Of a DNA stretch of 64,000 bases, positions 20,406 through 28,883 are shown piece by piece (positions within the stretch are counted from its first letter, which is position 1; every line of letters starts with the position of its first letter). This stretch comes from an uncultured Aquimarina sp. (GTDB taxonomy: Bacteria > Bacteroidota > Bacteroidia > Flavobacteriales > Flavobacteriaceae). The notes under the pieces were generated by a model. The model was not told the DNA's origin and ran no database searches. It saw only the letters and a program-made list of their open reading frames with translations. The DNA lies in the NCBI RefSeq assembly GCF_947492965.1, contig NZ_CANLOZ010000008.1, forward strand, positions 1 to 64,000, given 5' to 3'. The translations under genes and the position numbers were made by a program.

Positions 20406-21296
20406 TTACTTTTTATTCCTAGGATGAGAGTTCTTGTGTATTTTTGCAAGCTGCGCTATACTCTGATTTGTATATACCTGAGTAGCTGCCAAGCTAGAAT
20501 GACCAAGTAATTCTTTTACGGCATTTAAATCTGCACCTTCGCCTAGGAGATGTGTCGCAAATGAATGTCTAAGTATATGCGGACTCCTTTTTATCTTCGA
20601 AGATACCTTACTAAAATAACTATTTATGATTCGATAAACAAGTGTTTCGTATATTTTAACTCCTTTTTGAGTAATTAACAAGGCTTTATCTTCTGGATCA
20701 GAAAGCACTTCTTCTCTTAACAATAAATACTTATCTACCGTATGAAGAATCGAGGGGATTAGAGGTATATACCGTTCTTTATTTCTTTTACCTACCACTT
20801 TTATTTGCTTCGACATAAAATCTACATCTCCCACTTTAAGATCCACCAACTCAATCCTACGAATCCCAGTACCATAAAAAAGCTCCACAATTAGCCGATC
20901 CCTAACACTTATAAAATCATCATTCCCTTCTAATTCACTTAAGACTACATCCACCTCTTTATCAGAAAAAGGAATCTGTATTTTTTTAGAAACTTTCAGA
21001 GCCTGATGCTTCGCCAGAGGATTTTTTTCTATCTCCCCCAATTTCAACAAAAATCTATAATAAGCTTTTAAAGAAGAAACCTTTCTATTAATAGTTCTAT
21101 TAGAGACCTGCTGATCAACCAAGCTAACAATCCATGAACGAATCTGAGAATAATTGGACTTTGATATATCTTGATCTCCAAATTCTTGTAAATAAAATTC
21201 TGAGAAAGACACTAAATCTTTATGGTAAGCTATAACAGTATGCTTGGAGTATTTTTTTTCTAAAAGCAGATAATCAACAAACTTTTCAATCAACAT
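20406..21296 (-). CDS. xerC: Tyrosine recombinase of the XerC/XerD type
   Basis: This 296-residue recombinase matches the Xer length. The SAM-like N-terminal domain spans about 1-95 and the catalytic domain 108-290. It shows the full set of active-site residues: R146 (TGIRRIEL), K170, H240 and R243 (PHILRHSFATHLL), H266 (LGHSS) and Y275 (TQVYTNQ). It resolves chromosome dimers at dif with a partner and FtsK. I use the ATG at 21296 (MLIEKFVDYLLLEKK). The frame is open 15 codons further upstream but that extension is hydrophobic and unlike Xer proteins. Its position between rpsU and hpf is the usual flavobacterial one, so I read it as the housekeeping enzyme and not an island integrase, despite the nearby tRNAs. 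Confidence 0.93.
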   Translation of the reverse strand: MLIEKFVDYLLLEKKYSKHTVIAYHKDLVSFSEFYLQEFGDQDISKSNYSQIRSWIVSLVDQQVSNRTINRKVSSLKAYYRFLLKLGEIEKNPLAKHQALKVSKKIQIPFSDKEVDVVLSELEGNDDFISVRDRLIVELFYGTGIRRIELVDLKVGDVDFMSKQIKVVGKRNKERYIPLIPSILHTVDKYLLLREEVLSDPEDKALLITQKGVKIYETLVYRIINSYFSKVSSKIKRSPHILRHSFATHLLGEGADLNAVKELLGHSSLAATQVYTNQSIAQLAKIHKNSHPRNKK

Positions 21297-21422
21297 AAAA
21301 AAACCATTGAAAAACAAAAGTATAAAACTTTTATTTCCCAATGGTCTAAATTTATATAGTAAAAAACGAAGTTTAACTCTTTATTTCTAAAAAGCCAATA
21401 AATACAACGCTTTACATTTTAA

Positions 21423-21617
21423 TTAAATTTCCTCTTGATCTCTTAAGTGCTGAATATATTGCGCTTTTTGGATCTGAGCTCTGCGCTCCACAGAAGGTTT
21501 TGTAAATGCCTGACGCTTTCTAAGCTGACGCATTGTTCCTGTTCTGTCGAATTTACGCTTAAAACGCTTCAACGCTCTATCTATATTCTCTCCGTCTTTA
21601 ACTGGTATAATTAACAT
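21423..21617 (-). CDS. rpsU: 30S ribosomal protein S21
   Basis: This 64-residue basic protein starts MLIIPVKDGENIDRALKRFKRKFDRTGTMRQLRKRQAF, the S21 pattern. In Bacteroidota S21 is located near the anti-Shine-Dalgarno end of 16S rRNA and helps occlude it, which fits the lack of SD sequences in this genome. Unusually here, the bases just before the rpsU ATG on the minus strand are a strong purine block (AAGGAGGTGCAC), a genuine SD-like sequence. It precedes the xerC-type gene on the same strand. Confidence 0.96.
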   Translation of the reverse strand: MLIIPVKDGENIDRALKRFKRKFDRTGTMRQLRKRQAFTKPSVERRAQIQKAQYIQHLRDQEEI

Positions 21618-21632
21618 AGTGCACCTCCTTTC
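21618..21632 (-). promoter_or_regulatory. rpsU: Unusually strong Shine-Dalgarno sequence before rpsU
   Basis: Read on the minus strand the bases immediately upstream of the rpsU ATG are AAAGGAGGTGCACT. AAGGAGGT is a perfect complement to the 16S rRNA 3' end, which is rare in a phylum that mostly does not use SD pairing. An SD before rpsU would let S21 levels feed back on its own translation. Confidence 0.75.
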
Positions 21633-21723
21633 TTTAAAAATTAGGCTGCAAAGATACTACAATAGTATTATCTACAAAGCTTTTTTTAATAATTTTAATT
21701 AGTCGCGTAATTATGACCCTTTT

Positions 21724-23106
21724 TTATTTTAAAGACCACACCGTATATCCTTTTGGTGGGGCTTGTATTTTTACCCATCTTCCACCTTGTGTTACTGGTT
21801 CCCAGTTAGAATTACCCGTATAGTCCTTTATCCTTCTACTCGACCAATTTGTTTGAATCCATCTTTCTTTCCAGGAATTAGAATTGTTTATATAAACAAC
21901 TAAACCATTTTTACCATAACCTCCATTTCTTCTTGCGATGTACTCATCATTATCTGTCCATAAATTAGTAGTACTTCCTCCGGCAATGTTATTATGAATC
22001 CAAATAAGATTGTTCATCTTACTCTTACTTAACCAATCTTCATAATCTCTATAAAATATTGCTGGATATCCTTCGTGTGTTAAGATATAAGCATATGCTA
22101 ATAATTTATTATTAATAATTTCGTCCGTATCATGATTTGCCACAAAGGTAACCGCTCTACTAGCATTTCTTTTCCATAGCATATCACCACTAAGTGCATT
22201 TAGGTTATTACCCATAAAAGCATCTCTCATTTTATAATAACAACCAAAGTCAAAAGCTGACATTTGTGCTTGATCTGTCCACCATTTTAAGGTGTTTACA
22301 TTTCCATCCCAGTATTCTCCAACTCCAAACACACCTGTAGATCTACGAAACTCTTTAGCAACCCAAGGAGCAAAACCTTTCACATAATCAAATCTATAAC
22401 CATCAAACCCCATCGTATTCTTATAATACTTTGCTACAGAATTATTTCTTTTCCACAACCAATCTTGTACATACGATTTATTATGACTTAAATCAGGAAA
22501 ACCTCCGAAAATTCCACTATCCGAATTATATGCTTCATTTGGATGAAAATCATACTTTGTTCTATTGAATTTATTAGACATGGGATTAAACAAGGTATAT
22601 GTATCTTTCCCTGCAAATTCATTCGATTCTAAATCACCTCCACTATTATGGTTAATTACAATATCAGCAATTACATTTAACCCATTATTATGTGCTCTAG
22701 ATATGAGAGACTCTAGTTCGGATCTGGAACCAAATCTAGTTTCTGTGCTTCCCATTTGGTTATATTCTCCAAAATCATAATAATCAAAAGGATCATACCC
22801 CATAGAAAAAGGACCATTTTGAGCTTTGCTTACTGGTGGCAACCAAATTGCATCTATACCAGCATCACTCCAGGAACTAACTTTTCCTTTTACTACATTC
22901 CACCAAGTACCCCCCGCAGGAACATCCCAGTAAAATGCTTGCATCATTACTCCAGAACCAATAGTTTTAAGGCCTGCTCTGGTAGAAACTAATTCTTCAG
23001 GTTTTTCTGATTCGGGTTCTACATTGTCTAAAATCTCATCTTTACCACAAGAAGCTAAAAGAAATGTGATCGCTAATAGAAAATAAACGAGCTTAAAAGT
23101 TTTCAT
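21724..23106 (-). CDS. Secreted GH13 alpha-amylase lipoprotein
   Basis: This 460-residue protein has a lipoprotein signal (LLAITFLLASC, lipid-modified C20) and a GH13 catalytic barrel. The conserved regions are DIVINHN (about 148-154), the nucleophile D240 in GYRFDYVKGF, the acid/base E264 in GVGEYWDG and the third acid D326 in FVANHDTDE. A C-terminal beta domain follows. The pattern resembles glycosyl hydrolases that cut alpha-1,4 glucan in starch or glycogen to maltodextrins. It should be anchored in a membrane facing the periplasm or outside. It stands alone, not in a SusCD locus. A pair of LacI-type operators lies 55-91 bases upstream, so expression is probably carbohydrate-responsive. 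Confidence 0.92.
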   Translation of the reverse strand: MKTFKLVYFLLAITFLLASCGKDEILDNVEPESEKPEELVSTRAGLKTIGSGVMMQAFYWDVPAGGTWWNVVKGKVSSWSDAGIDAIWLPPVSKAQNGPFSMGYDPFDYYDFGEYNQMGSTETRFGSRSELESLISRAHNNGLNVIADIVINHNSGGDLESNEFAGKDTYTLFNPMSNKFNRTKYDFHPNEAYNSDSGIFGGFPDLSHNKSYVQDWLWKRNNSVAKYYKNTMGFDGYRFDYVKGFAPWVAKEFRRSTGVFGVGEYWDGNVNTLKWWTDQAQMSAFDFGCYYKMRDAFMGNNLNALSGDMLWKRNASRAVTFVANHDTDEIINNKLLAYAYILTHEGYPAIFYRDYEDWLSKSKMNNLIWIHNNIAGGSTTNLWTDNDEYIARRNGGYGKNGLVVYINNSNSWKERWIQTNWSSRRIKDYTGNSNWEPVTQGGRWVKIQAPPKGYTVWSLK

Positions 23107-23160
23107 AATTATTAGTGTTTTTTGTGTTAACTAGCTCACAATGTAGGGTTTTTACAATGA

Positions 23161-23196
23161 ACGAAAACGTTTGAATAATCACTCAAACGTTTTCGT
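23161..23196 (-). promoter_or_regulatory. Twin LacI-family operators upstream of the amylase
   Basis: ACGAAAACGTTTGA (23161-23174) and its exact reverse complement TCAAACGTTTTCGT (23183-23196) flank an 8-base spacer. Each half contains AAACGTTT, the core of LacI/PurR/MalR-type operators, and the two cores are 20 bp apart, close to two helical turns. A TACATTG box between here and the amylase ATG could be its -7 element. The regulator is not in this window. Confidence 0.7.
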
Positions 23197-23275
23197 GTTG
23201 ATAAAATTTTAACATTTTCATAAAATTACATCTACTTTATCATCAAAATCACATTTTTACGCATAAAAAATAGAA

Positions 23276-23320
23276 AAATCCACAAACGATATTGATTCAT
23301 TAATCAATCGTTGTGGATTT
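23276..23320 (-). terminator. Terminator of the acyl-CoA dehydrogenase transcript
   Basis: AAATCCACAA (23276-23285) pairs with TTGTGGATTT (23311-23320), and inner ATTGATT/AATCAAT arms extend it. On the minus strand the tail is T-rich (TTTTTCTATTTTTTATG). It lies beyond the tandem repeats after the dehydrogenase stop, so the repeat array would form that mRNA's 3' untranslated region. Confidence 0.75.
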
Positions 23321-23350
23321 TATAAAGTCTTTAAAGAATAATTAATAATT

Positions 23351-23790
23351 ATCTCCTTATCGATTACTATTTTGGAAAATGAAAACCATTTTCGCCAAAA
23401 TACAAATCTCAGTTAGGCCTCTACAGCTGGTTTGTACTCCTTCTTATCGATTACCATTTTGGAAAATGAAAACCATTTTCGCCAAAATACGAATCTCAGT
23501 TAGGCCTCTACAGCTGGTTTATACTCCTTCTTATCGATTACCATTTTGGAAAATGAAAAAACATTTTCGCCAAAATACGAATCTCAGTCAGGCCTCTACA
23601 GCTGGTTTATACTCCTTCTTATCGATTACCATTTTGGAAAATGAAAAAACATTTTCGCCAAAATATGAATCTCAGTTAGGCCTCTACAGCTGGTTTGTAC
23701 TCCTTCTTATCGATTACCATTTTGGAAAATGAAAAAACATTTTCGCCAAAATACGAATCTCAGTTAGGCCTCTACAGCTGGTTTGTACTC
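23351..23790. repeat. Tandem 88-bp repeats made from the 3' end of the acyl-CoA dehydrogenase gene
   Basis: Five head-to-tail units with a period of 87 or 88 bases (marker ACTCCTTC at 23436, 23523, 23611, 23699 and 23787). The rightmost marker is the native gene end. Each unit contains the codons for the enzyme's last residues (KMVIDKKEYKPAVEA), its stop, and about 45 bases of 3' sequence. That 3' sequence has an inverted repeat (ATTTTGG...CCAAAAT with AAAATG/CATTTT inside). Units differ by only a few substitutions, and the outermost one is the most diverged. There are no unique spacers, so this is not CRISPR. Confidence 0.93.
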
Positions 23791-24927
23791 CTTCTTATCG
23801 ATTACCATTTTGGCGATAATCTCTCTTAAGATTTCAGAAGTACCACCTCCAATAGGACCTAATCTACTGTCTCTAAAAAGTCTAGCCAAAGGATATTCTT
23901 CCATATACCCATAACCTCCTAATAACTGTAGACATTTATAGATAACTTCATCAGCTATTTTTGTAGATAATAATTTAGACATGCTAGCTTCCTTAACTAC
24001 ATACTGACCATCATTTAATCTTTTGGCAATAGAATAATTGAATTCTTTACACATTTCAACTTCACTAGCCATATCTGCTACCGAATGTCTAAGTGCTTGA
24101 AACTTATCAATGGTTCTTCCAAAAGCCTCACGCTCTCCCATGTATTGTATAGCATAATCCAGAGCAAACTCCGCTCTAGCATGTGCATTAATCCCCATAA
24201 TTAATCTTTCTAACGCAAAATGTTGCATGATATAGGAAAAACCTTTATCCTCATCACCCATCAGGTTTGCTAACGGGATTTTTACATTATCAAAAGCAAT
24301 TTCTCCCGTATCAGAAGCTCTCCAACCGAGTTTATCTAATTTAGTTGCCGAAATTCCAGGAGTATCTCGATCCATTATAAAGATACTAATCCCTTTATTT
24401 CCTAATTCTGGAGAAGTTTTAGCAGCAACCACCAAGTAGTCACTATACACTCCATTGGTAATAAATGTTTTTGATCCATTAATTATATAGGAATCTCCAT
24501 CTTTTACAGCTGTGGTTCTCATACCCGCTACATCAGAACCTCCGAATGGCTCTGAAATGCATAAGCATCCTATTTTTTCTCCTGAAATACTAGGTCTTAG
24601 ATAGGCTTCTTTTATTCTAGCATCACCTTCTTTATTTACATGAGTCATCGCTAGGTACACATGAGCCCACATTGCTGCAGCAAAACCACCAGAATTGATT
24701 TTCTGTAATTCTTCTAAAAATATAACTGTATAAAAAAGATCTAGTCCCAGGCCTCCATACTCTTCAGGATAGGCAATACCAAAATACCCCATTTCGCCAA
24801 ATTTCTCCCAAATAAAGCGTTCGATATCTCCAGTTTTTTCCCACTTCTCAATATGTGGAACTACTTCTTTTTGTAAAAAGTCTTTCAGACTCTCTCTAAA
24901 TAATTCGTGCTCTTCTGTAAAATACAT
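23764..24927 (-). CDS. Acyl-CoA dehydrogenase
   Basis: This 387-residue FAD enzyme of the acyl-CoA dehydrogenase family catalyses alpha,beta-desaturation of an acyl-CoA. The N-terminal helical domain is about 1-120. The beta domain includes CLCISEPFGGSDVAGMRTTA and GSKTFITNG. The C-terminal domain includes ERLIMGINAHARAEFALDYAIQYMGEREAFG and the end segment LGGYGYMEEYPLARLFRDSRLGPIGGGTSEILREIIAK. The start MYFTEEHELFRESLKDFL is standard. Substrate length cannot be told. The last 15 codons are duplicated in the array downstream. None of those extra copies is translated with the gene, since the native TAA at 23764-23766 intervenes. Confidence 0.93.
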   Translation of the reverse strand: MYFTEEHELFRESLKDFLQKEVVPHIEKWEKTGDIERFIWEKFGEMGYFGIAYPEEYGGLGLDLFYTVIFLEELQKINSGGFAAAMWAHVYLAMTHVNKEGDARIKEAYLRPSISGEKIGCLCISEPFGGSDVAGMRTTAVKDGDSYIINGSKTFITNGVYSDYLVVAAKTSPELGNKGISIFIMDRDTPGISATKLDKLGWRASDTGEIAFDNVKIPLANLMGDEDKGFSYIMQHFALERLIMGINAHARAEFALDYAIQYMGEREAFGRTIDKFQALRHSVADMASEVEMCKEFNYSIAKRLNDGQYVVKEASMSKLLSTKIADEVIYKCLQLLGGYGYMEEYPLARLFRDSRLGPIGGGTSEILREIIAKMVIDKKEYKPAVEA

Positions 24928-25044
24928 GTTGTTTAAATGATAACTTTGATTTATATAGCTAACATATCACTGTAAATAGAAGATATTTAAAATTTGCAAC
25001 CAAATTCACATATTATCAAAATTCACAGCAATTTTTTCCGATTT

Positions 25045-25914
25045 TTAATTTAATGTCAAATATAATGCTATTCTATCTATTTTTTCTAAAGAAAACCCTT
25101 CTATTTTTCCTAATTCCTCAAAATTAGATACGCCATTGTTCTCATCTATAAAATCTTTTATTTCCAAAGCGGTTTCAAAGTCGAAATATGGCACCTCCAT
25201 TAATTGCTTTACCGATGCTTTGTTAATATTGATTTTAGTAATTTTTTTCGGTGTCTTCACAGTATATAGCGATAGTATTTTTTGATATTGATTATCATAC
25301 AATCCTTTAATATCCTTCAATTGTATATCATTTACAAAACCTTCTAGTCGATCTCGATACTTTATAATTCTTTCTGCAATAAAATCTGGAACTTCTATTT
25401 CTTCCTGAAGTTCTTTGGATGTAACCAGGTTTAGATCTTTTTTCTGCTCAAAGGACCTTTTGGGATATTTTGATTTATAGGATTTATATTTTTTTGGTGT
25501 AATAATCCATTCAGGAAATTTAAATAACGGAGAAATTACTTTTAGTAAAGAGTCGGAGACTCCTGTAACCTTTTTAAAATCTGATGTAGAATTGATCCAT
25601 TCCCCCTTTTTTCTATATTCATATAGTTTATTAAGCTCCACAGTAGATAACCCCAAAACATACCCTTTATATTCAGTTATAAAATTGGGATTAAAAGGTT
25701 TTGATTGATATGATATTTTCTTTTCATCAGCTTCCTTTTTTAACTCATCCAATTGCGACTGGTATTCTGTTAAAGCAACAAAATTAGTTGTTGCATCCCT
25801 TTTAGTAGGAAAAAAGTATATCAATAAAATTAGACTAAATATTAATAACGCTAAAAGCAAAATCCCATTCCGGAACCTTTTATGTATCTCGAAATGGGAT
25901 TTTATAAATTTCAT
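25045..25914 (-). CDS. Membrane-anchored helix-hairpin-helix protein (ComEA-like)
   Basis: This 289-residue protein has one N-terminal transmembrane helix (about 18-36) and then three repeated helix-hairpin-helix units. They span about 85-140 (LSTVELNKLYEYRKKGEWINSTSDFKKVTGVSDSLL), 160-220 (NLVTSKELQEEIEVPDFIAERIIKYRDRLEGF) and 226-288 (ININKASVKQLMEVPYFDFETALEIKDFI). HhH domains bind DNA backbone non-specifically, and ComEA uses them for DNA uptake. Whether this protein does so is unknown. It starts 13 bases after the stop of the AGCS symporter gene on the same strand, so the two are probably co-transcribed. Confidence 0.85.
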   Translation of the reverse strand: MKFIKSHFEIHKRFRNGILLLALLIFSLILLIYFFPTKRDATTNFVALTEYQSQLDELKKEADEKKISYQSKPFNPNFITEYKGYVLGLSTVELNKLYEYRKKGEWINSTSDFKKVTGVSDSLLKVISPLFKFPEWIITPKKYKSYKSKYPKRSFEQKKDLNLVTSKELQEEIEVPDFIAERIIKYRDRLEGFVNDIQLKDIKGLYDNQYQKILSLYTVKTPKKITKININKASVKQLMEVPYFDFETALEIKDFIDENNGVSNFEELGKIEGFSLEKIDRIALYLTLN

Positions 25915-25927
25915 ATTTGTAAAAGTC

Positions 25928-27529
25928 TTATTCTTTAGATGCTTTTATAGCATCAAAATACCTTGTCAATTGTTTCTTAACTACTGGGAATAAGAAATAC
26001 AATCCTATCATATTTGGAAATACCATCGCAAAAATCATCGCATCTGAAAATGCCCATATAGAATTCATACTAGCAGCAGCACCAATAATAATGAACGTTA
26101 AGAACAACAGTTTATATACTAAATCAGCAGTTTTACCTCTACCAAATAAAAACTTCCATGATTGTAATCCATAATATGACCAAGAGATCATGGTAGAAAC
26201 AGCAAATAACACTACCGCTATCGTTAAAAAGACATTAGAATAAGGTATATACTTAGCAAATGCTTGTGCTGTGATTCCTGCTCCTTCGTATGAAACTCCA
26301 TCGATTAATACTGATCCACTTCCGTCTCCTCCATATTGAAAAGCTCCTCCAGAGTTAAAAATGATAATTACTAAAGCTGTCATTGTACATATTACAACGG
26401 TATCAATAAAAGGCTCTAATAATGCAACAAGTCCTTCTGATGCAGAATATTTTGTTTTTACTGCAGAGTGCGCAATCGAAGCAGAACCCGCTCCTGCTTC
26501 ATTTGAAAAGGCCGCTCTTTTAAATCCAACTAATAAAACTCCAATAAGTCCTCCAACTCCAATTGCTTTTGGGTTAAATGCCTCGGTTACTATCATTCCA
26601 ATAGCATCATCAATAAATGAAAAATTACTGAAAATAATATATAAACAAGCTAAGATATACATTACAGCCATCAGCGGAACTACTTTTTCCGTAACAGAAG
26701 CAATTCTTTTGATACCACCGATAATAATGATACCTACTAATACTGCTAATATAACTCCGATCACAGTACCCGCTCCTGTGCTCTCAAGTCCCATTAATTC
26801 TTTTAGAACGATTGTTGCTTGATTGGATTGTGCTGCGTTACCACCTCCGAAAGATCCTCCGATACAAAAGATAGCAAAAATAACGGCTGCAATTTTACCT
26901 AATGTAGCAAACCCCTTATCTTTCAATCCTTTACTTAGATAGTACATTGGTCCTCCATATACAGTTCCATCCTCTCCAACATCACGATATTGAACACCAA
27001 GCGTACATTCTACAAATTTTGTAGACATTCCGAGTAATCCACAGATAATCATCCAAAAAGTTGCTCCAGGCCCTCCTAATGCGATAGCTAACGCCACACC
27101 AGCAATATTACCGTTTCCAACAGTTCCAGAAACTGCGGTTGCTAATGCTTGAAAATGCGAAACTTCTCCTTCTTTACTCTCGTCTCTAATAGTATCTCGA
27201 ATATCTCCATCGACTCCAGCATCAGGGTCTCCTAAACTATGATTTTCCAGGTCATCATACTTACCTCTAACTACGTTAATTGCTTTTCCAAAATATCGAA
27301 TATTAGGAAATCCAAAATAAATCGTAAAAAACAAAGCACTTAGTACCAATAATATAATTACAAAAGGTGCTCCAGAAAATACTTCAAAAAATATAACCTT
27401 TGAGAAAAAGTCAGATACAGGTTGAAACGCCTCATCTATTTTTTGATCCAGACCTTTTTCTGCTGTCTCTTGTGCAAAAGTTAAAAATGGAATTGTTATT
27501 GCTAAAATTGAAAGAAGAATTCTCTTCAT
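25928..27529 (-). CDS. Alanine/glycine:cation symporter (AGCS family)
   Basis: This 533-residue multi-pass transporter couples Na+ (or H+) to uptake of alanine or glycine. The AGCS pattern includes FQALATAVSGTVGNGNIAGVALAIALGGPGATFWMI and the later GFKRAAFSNEAGAGSASIAHSA. I choose the ATG at 27529 (MKRILLSILAITIPF, a cleavable-signal-like helix ending LTFAQ). The frame extends 14 codons upstream, but that adds a polar stretch not typical of the family. The Flavobacteriia form often has this extra N-terminal signal and a loop rich in acidic residues (about 100-125). Confidence 0.92.
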   Translation of the reverse strand: MKRILLSILAITIPFLTFAQETAEKGLDQKIDEAFQPVSDFFSKVIFFEVFSGAPFVIILLVLSALFFTIYFGFPNIRYFGKAINVVRGKYDDLENHSLGDPDAGVDGDIRDTIRDESKEGEVSHFQALATAVSGTVGNGNIAGVALAIALGGPGATFWMIICGLLGMSTKFVECTLGVQYRDVGEDGTVYGGPMYYLSKGLKDKGFATLGKIAAVIFAIFCIGGSFGGGNAAQSNQATIVLKELMGLESTGAGTVIGVILAVLVGIIIIGGIKRIASVTEKVVPLMAVMYILACLYIIFSNFSFIDDAIGMIVTEAFNPKAIGVGGLIGVLLVGFKRAAFSNEAGAGSASIAHSAVKTKYSASEGLVALLEPFIDTVVICTMTALVIIIFNSGGAFQYGGDGSGSVLIDGVSYEGAGITAQAFAKYIPYSNVFLTIAVVLFAVSTMISWSYYGLQSWKFLFGRGKTADLVYKLLFLTFIIIGAAASMNSIWAFSDAMIFAMVFPNMIGLYFLFPVVKKQLTRYFDAIKASKE

Positions 27530-27628
27530 AATGTGTGAGTTAATTGAATTTAATTTTTTAGAAGTGAGCAAGATGCTAAAAAAAACAATTGTTTACAATA
27601 ATTTAACGGTTAAATCTTAGGTAATCAT

Positions 27629-28636
27629 CTAAATATTAAATTCTTTATTTAGTTGATTTACTTGTTCCGGTCGCCCTAAAACAACAACCTTAGAACCGGG
27701 CTTTAGCACAGTGTCAGCTTCAGGGTTAACGATATATTCACCTTCCGGAGATTTATAACCAATGATAGTGCATCCTGTTCTGGATCTCATTGCTATTTCT
27801 CTAATAGTCCTTTCCTTATTATCATCAAACAAATCTTCAAATGAAACTTCTTCGATATTTATGGATCGCTTACCAACAATAGATAAATTATCTAAAAACT
27901 CAATCAAATCTGGGACTACTACTAGCGATGCCATATGATCACCTCCTATTCTATCTGGCATGATTACATTATCTGCTCCTGCCAATCTTATTTTTTTATA
28001 AGACGCATCTTGCGAAGCTCTACTAATAATCTTTAGATCTTTATTTATTTGCCTAGCTGATAATACAATGAATAGATTATCCGCATCTTCGGGCAATGTA
28101 CAAATTAGACATGATGCTTTTTTTATTTGTGCTTCTATCAACACGCTATCTTCGGTAGCATTTCCTTCTAAAAAGAAACGTTCATCACTCTGATATTTTT
28201 CGATAACCGCTTTATCATTTTCAATAATTAAGAATGGTTTATTGTATGCCGATAATTTATCAGCAGCTTGCTTACCATTACGTCCATATCCAACAATAAT
28301 GATATGATTTTCTAATTTACTAATCATTTTTTGCAGTTTTCTATATTGCACTCTTTCGGGATCACTCTTCCCAACGATATATTCTGTAATTACAGATAAA
28401 GAATATCCTAATATTAAAGCACTTGTAGTTATTAAAAATACGGTAAACAACTTTGCTGTATCGTCCAGTGGTTGCACTTCGCCAAAACCTACAGTAGATA
28501 CCGTAATGACAGTCATATACAGGGCATCTGTCCATGAATAATCTGAAAAAAAACGAAAACCTAGTACTCCAACAGCTATAACCGTTACTAGTAGTGTTAA
28601 GGCTATATATATTTTAGACCCAAACCTTTTGAACAT
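27629..28636 (-). CDS. Potassium channel with RCK (TrkA) domains
   Basis: This 335-residue protein has two transmembrane helices (about 8-28 and 63-88) bracketing a pore loop with the K+ selectivity filter TVGFGE (residues 48-53). A cytosolic RCK domain follows with the Rossmann motif IIVGYGRNGKQAADKL (about 113-128), then a TrkA-C domain. It is a ligand- or nucleotide-gated K+ channel of the two-TM RCK type. Its start is 2 bases after the stop of the PspC-like gene, so the two are co-expressed. Confidence 0.94.
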   Translation of the reverse strand: MFKRFGSKIYIALTLLVTVIAVGVLGFRFFSDYSWTDALYMTVITVSTVGFGEVQPLDDTAKLFTVFLITTSALILGYSLSVITEYIVGKSDPERVQYRKLQKMISKLENHIIIVGYGRNGKQAADKLSAYNKPFLIIENDKAVIEKYQSDERFFLEGNATEDSVLIEAQIKKASCLICTLPEDADNLFIVLSARQINKDLKIISRASQDASYKKIRLAGADNVIMPDRIGGDHMASLVVVPDLIEFLDNLSIVGKRSINIEEVSFEDLFDDNKERTIREIAMRSRTGCTIIGYKSPEGEYIVNPEADTVLKPGSKVVVLGRPEQVNQLNKEFNI

Positions 28637-28638
28637 AC

Positions 28639-28860
28639 TTATAAATCAAATACTGAAGTTCTTTTTGTATACACCAAATCTTTTATTTTTAACCAAAAAG
28701 CCATATTTAAGTATATTACAAAACCTAACCCTGCAGTTGCGAAGGTTAAATAAATAAAAAACAGTCGTACATTTTTTGCACGCATTCCAAAACGATCTGC
28801 TAGTCTGCTTGAAACATAAAAGCCGTTTCTTTCTAAAAATTGTCTTAGATTATAAAGCAT
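28639..28860 (-). CDS. PspC-family small membrane protein
   Basis: This 73-residue protein resembles the PspC domain: an N-terminal helix (NLRQFLERNGFYVSSRLADRFGMRAKNVRLFFIY) leading into one or two transmembrane segments (about 32-58). PspC proteins sense inner-membrane stress. This short version has no partner PspA in the window. It lies between the DUF2851 gene (23 bases upstream) and the K+ channel gene (2 bases downstream), so a link to channel function or membrane potential is possible but unproven. Confidence 0.78.
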   Translation of the reverse strand: MLYNLRQFLERNGFYVSSRLADRFGMRAKNVRLFFIYLTFATAGLGFVIYLNMAFWLKIKDLVYTKRTSVFDL

Positions 28861-28883
28861 AATGCAAAATAATTATATTCTCT

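Noticed and set aside
19861..21296. Tyrosine recombinase next to tRNA genes as an integrated element
   Set aside because: The gene is a standard-length Xer protein between rpsU and hpf, a usual flavobacterial order. I found no repeated tRNA 3' end or foreign cargo.
23379..23732. A plus-strand 117-codon frame with repeated MKTIFAKI... units
   Set aside because: It lies inside the tandem repeats copied from the end of the acyl-CoA dehydrogenase gene. The period is mostly 88, not a multiple of 3, so successive units are read in different frames. It shows no coding constraint.
23351..23790. Possible CRISPR array
   Set aside because: The 88-bp units are contiguous, with no unique spacers and no cas genes, and they derive from the adjacent gene.
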